Positions 58,979 through 59,052 of a stretch of DNA of 59,052 nt are shown here, one piece after another. The translations under genes and the position numbers were made by a program. Every line of letters begins with the position of its first letter. Positions within the stretch are counted from its first letter, which is position 1. A model generated the notes under the pieces. It worked only from the letters and a program-made list of their open reading frames with translations. It searched no databases and was not told the origin of the DNA. This DNA is from an uncultured Selenomonadales bacterium (GTDB lineage: Bacteria > Bacillota > Negativicutes > Selenomonadales > Selenomonadaceae), in contig CAMUZU010000012.1 of NCBI GenBank assembly GCA_947165295.1, forward strand, positions 1 to 59,052, in the 5' to 3' direction.

Positions 58979-59052
58979 TTAAATTTTCTCAACTTGGCTG
59001 ACGTCCAAATCGACGGGCATGTCTTCAACGAGAACTTTAAGCCGCTGTTTTT
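58979..59052 (-). CDS. nusG: transcription termination/antitermination protein NusG (C-terminal end, partial)
   Basis: The last 23 codons plus stop read KQRLKVLVEDMPVDLDVSQV, then EKI: the KOW-domain end of NusG (family ending PVELxFxQVEKI-like). The gene continues beyond the window. Position upstream of rplK agrees with the conserved nusG-rplK-rplA-rplJ-rplL order. Confidence 0.85.
   Translation of the reverse strand, partial: KQRLKVLVEDMPVDLDVSQVEKI

Overview
The window looks like chromosomal DNA of a diderm Firmicute, most likely a Negativicute (Selenomonadales or Veillonellales type). This is an inference. Firmicute traits are strong AGGAGG-type ribosome binding sites, TTG/GTG starts, HemZ, RecO, a Fur-family regulator and a multi-part glutamate synthase with its domains on separate polypeptides. 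A GT9 (heptosyltransferase-like) glycosyltransferase suggests an LPS outer membrane. Coding DNA is fairly GC-rich with G/C-biased third positions, which creates many long false antisense frames.

Layout. 1-2.1 kb: the end of an unknown gene, two small secreted proteins, a 32-residue hydrophobic peptide with its own promoter, repeats, and a probable small RNA. 2.1-6.4 kb: one 1425-residue RTX-like secreted protein. 6.6-15.1 kb: a UbiA-family prenyltransferase, a small conserved protein, a GT9 glycosyltransferase coupled to an NhaC antiporter, nicotinate phosphoribosyltransferase, a hybrid histidine kinase with a periplasmic binding domain, and a TIGR04076-like protein. 15.2-20.5 kb: a second NhaC-type antiporter, a degenerate PAS-GGDEF-EAL protein, a DUF6033-like protein and three tandem small secreted proteins. 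20.7-28 kb: uvrC and rnhA (divergent), an AEC transporter, a secreted-protein gene broken by an in-frame stop, a 316-residue unknown, RtcB and CorA. 28.3-34.9 kb (+): dnaE, a D,D-carboxypeptidase, a C_GCAxxG_C_C protein and a lipase. 34.9-44.1 kb (-): a dense run fur-hemZ-PARG-threonine aldolase-phzF-hisS, and upstream of it a class III aminotransferase, DUF502 and recO. 44.2-54.8 kb: an MBL-fold hydrolase, then a nitrogen-assimilation cluster (amtB, P-II, glutamine synthetase, split glutamate synthase with a CAT-like gene inside it). 54.9-59 kb (-): tRNA-Ala(GGC), a DUF362 protein, and the ribosomal operon nusG-rplK-rplA-rplJ-rplL.

How the genes work together. AmtB imports ammonium under P-II control. 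Glutamine synthetase fixes it into glutamine, and the glutamate synthase subunits (amidotransferase, FMN/ferredoxin, GXGXG-FAD) convert glutamine plus 2-oxoglutarate to glutamate. The Fur-led run combines metal-responsive regulation, anaerobic haem synthesis and amino-acid or tRNA functions. The glt genes and the fur run both show start/stop overlaps typical of translational coupling.

The most unusual signal is intergenic. Two families of hairpin elements are scattered through the window: ten copies of a roughly 105-bp triple-hairpin element (two of them length variants), and at least five copies of a 17-bp palindrome with covarying arms. Several sit between direct repeats that duplicate adjacent gene ends. 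The clearest is a perfect 25-bp duplication that separates DUF502 from recO while giving each gene its own copy of a formerly shared overlap. The 3' end of recO is duplicated twice in the same way. This looks like an active or recently active insertion process with no transposase in view.
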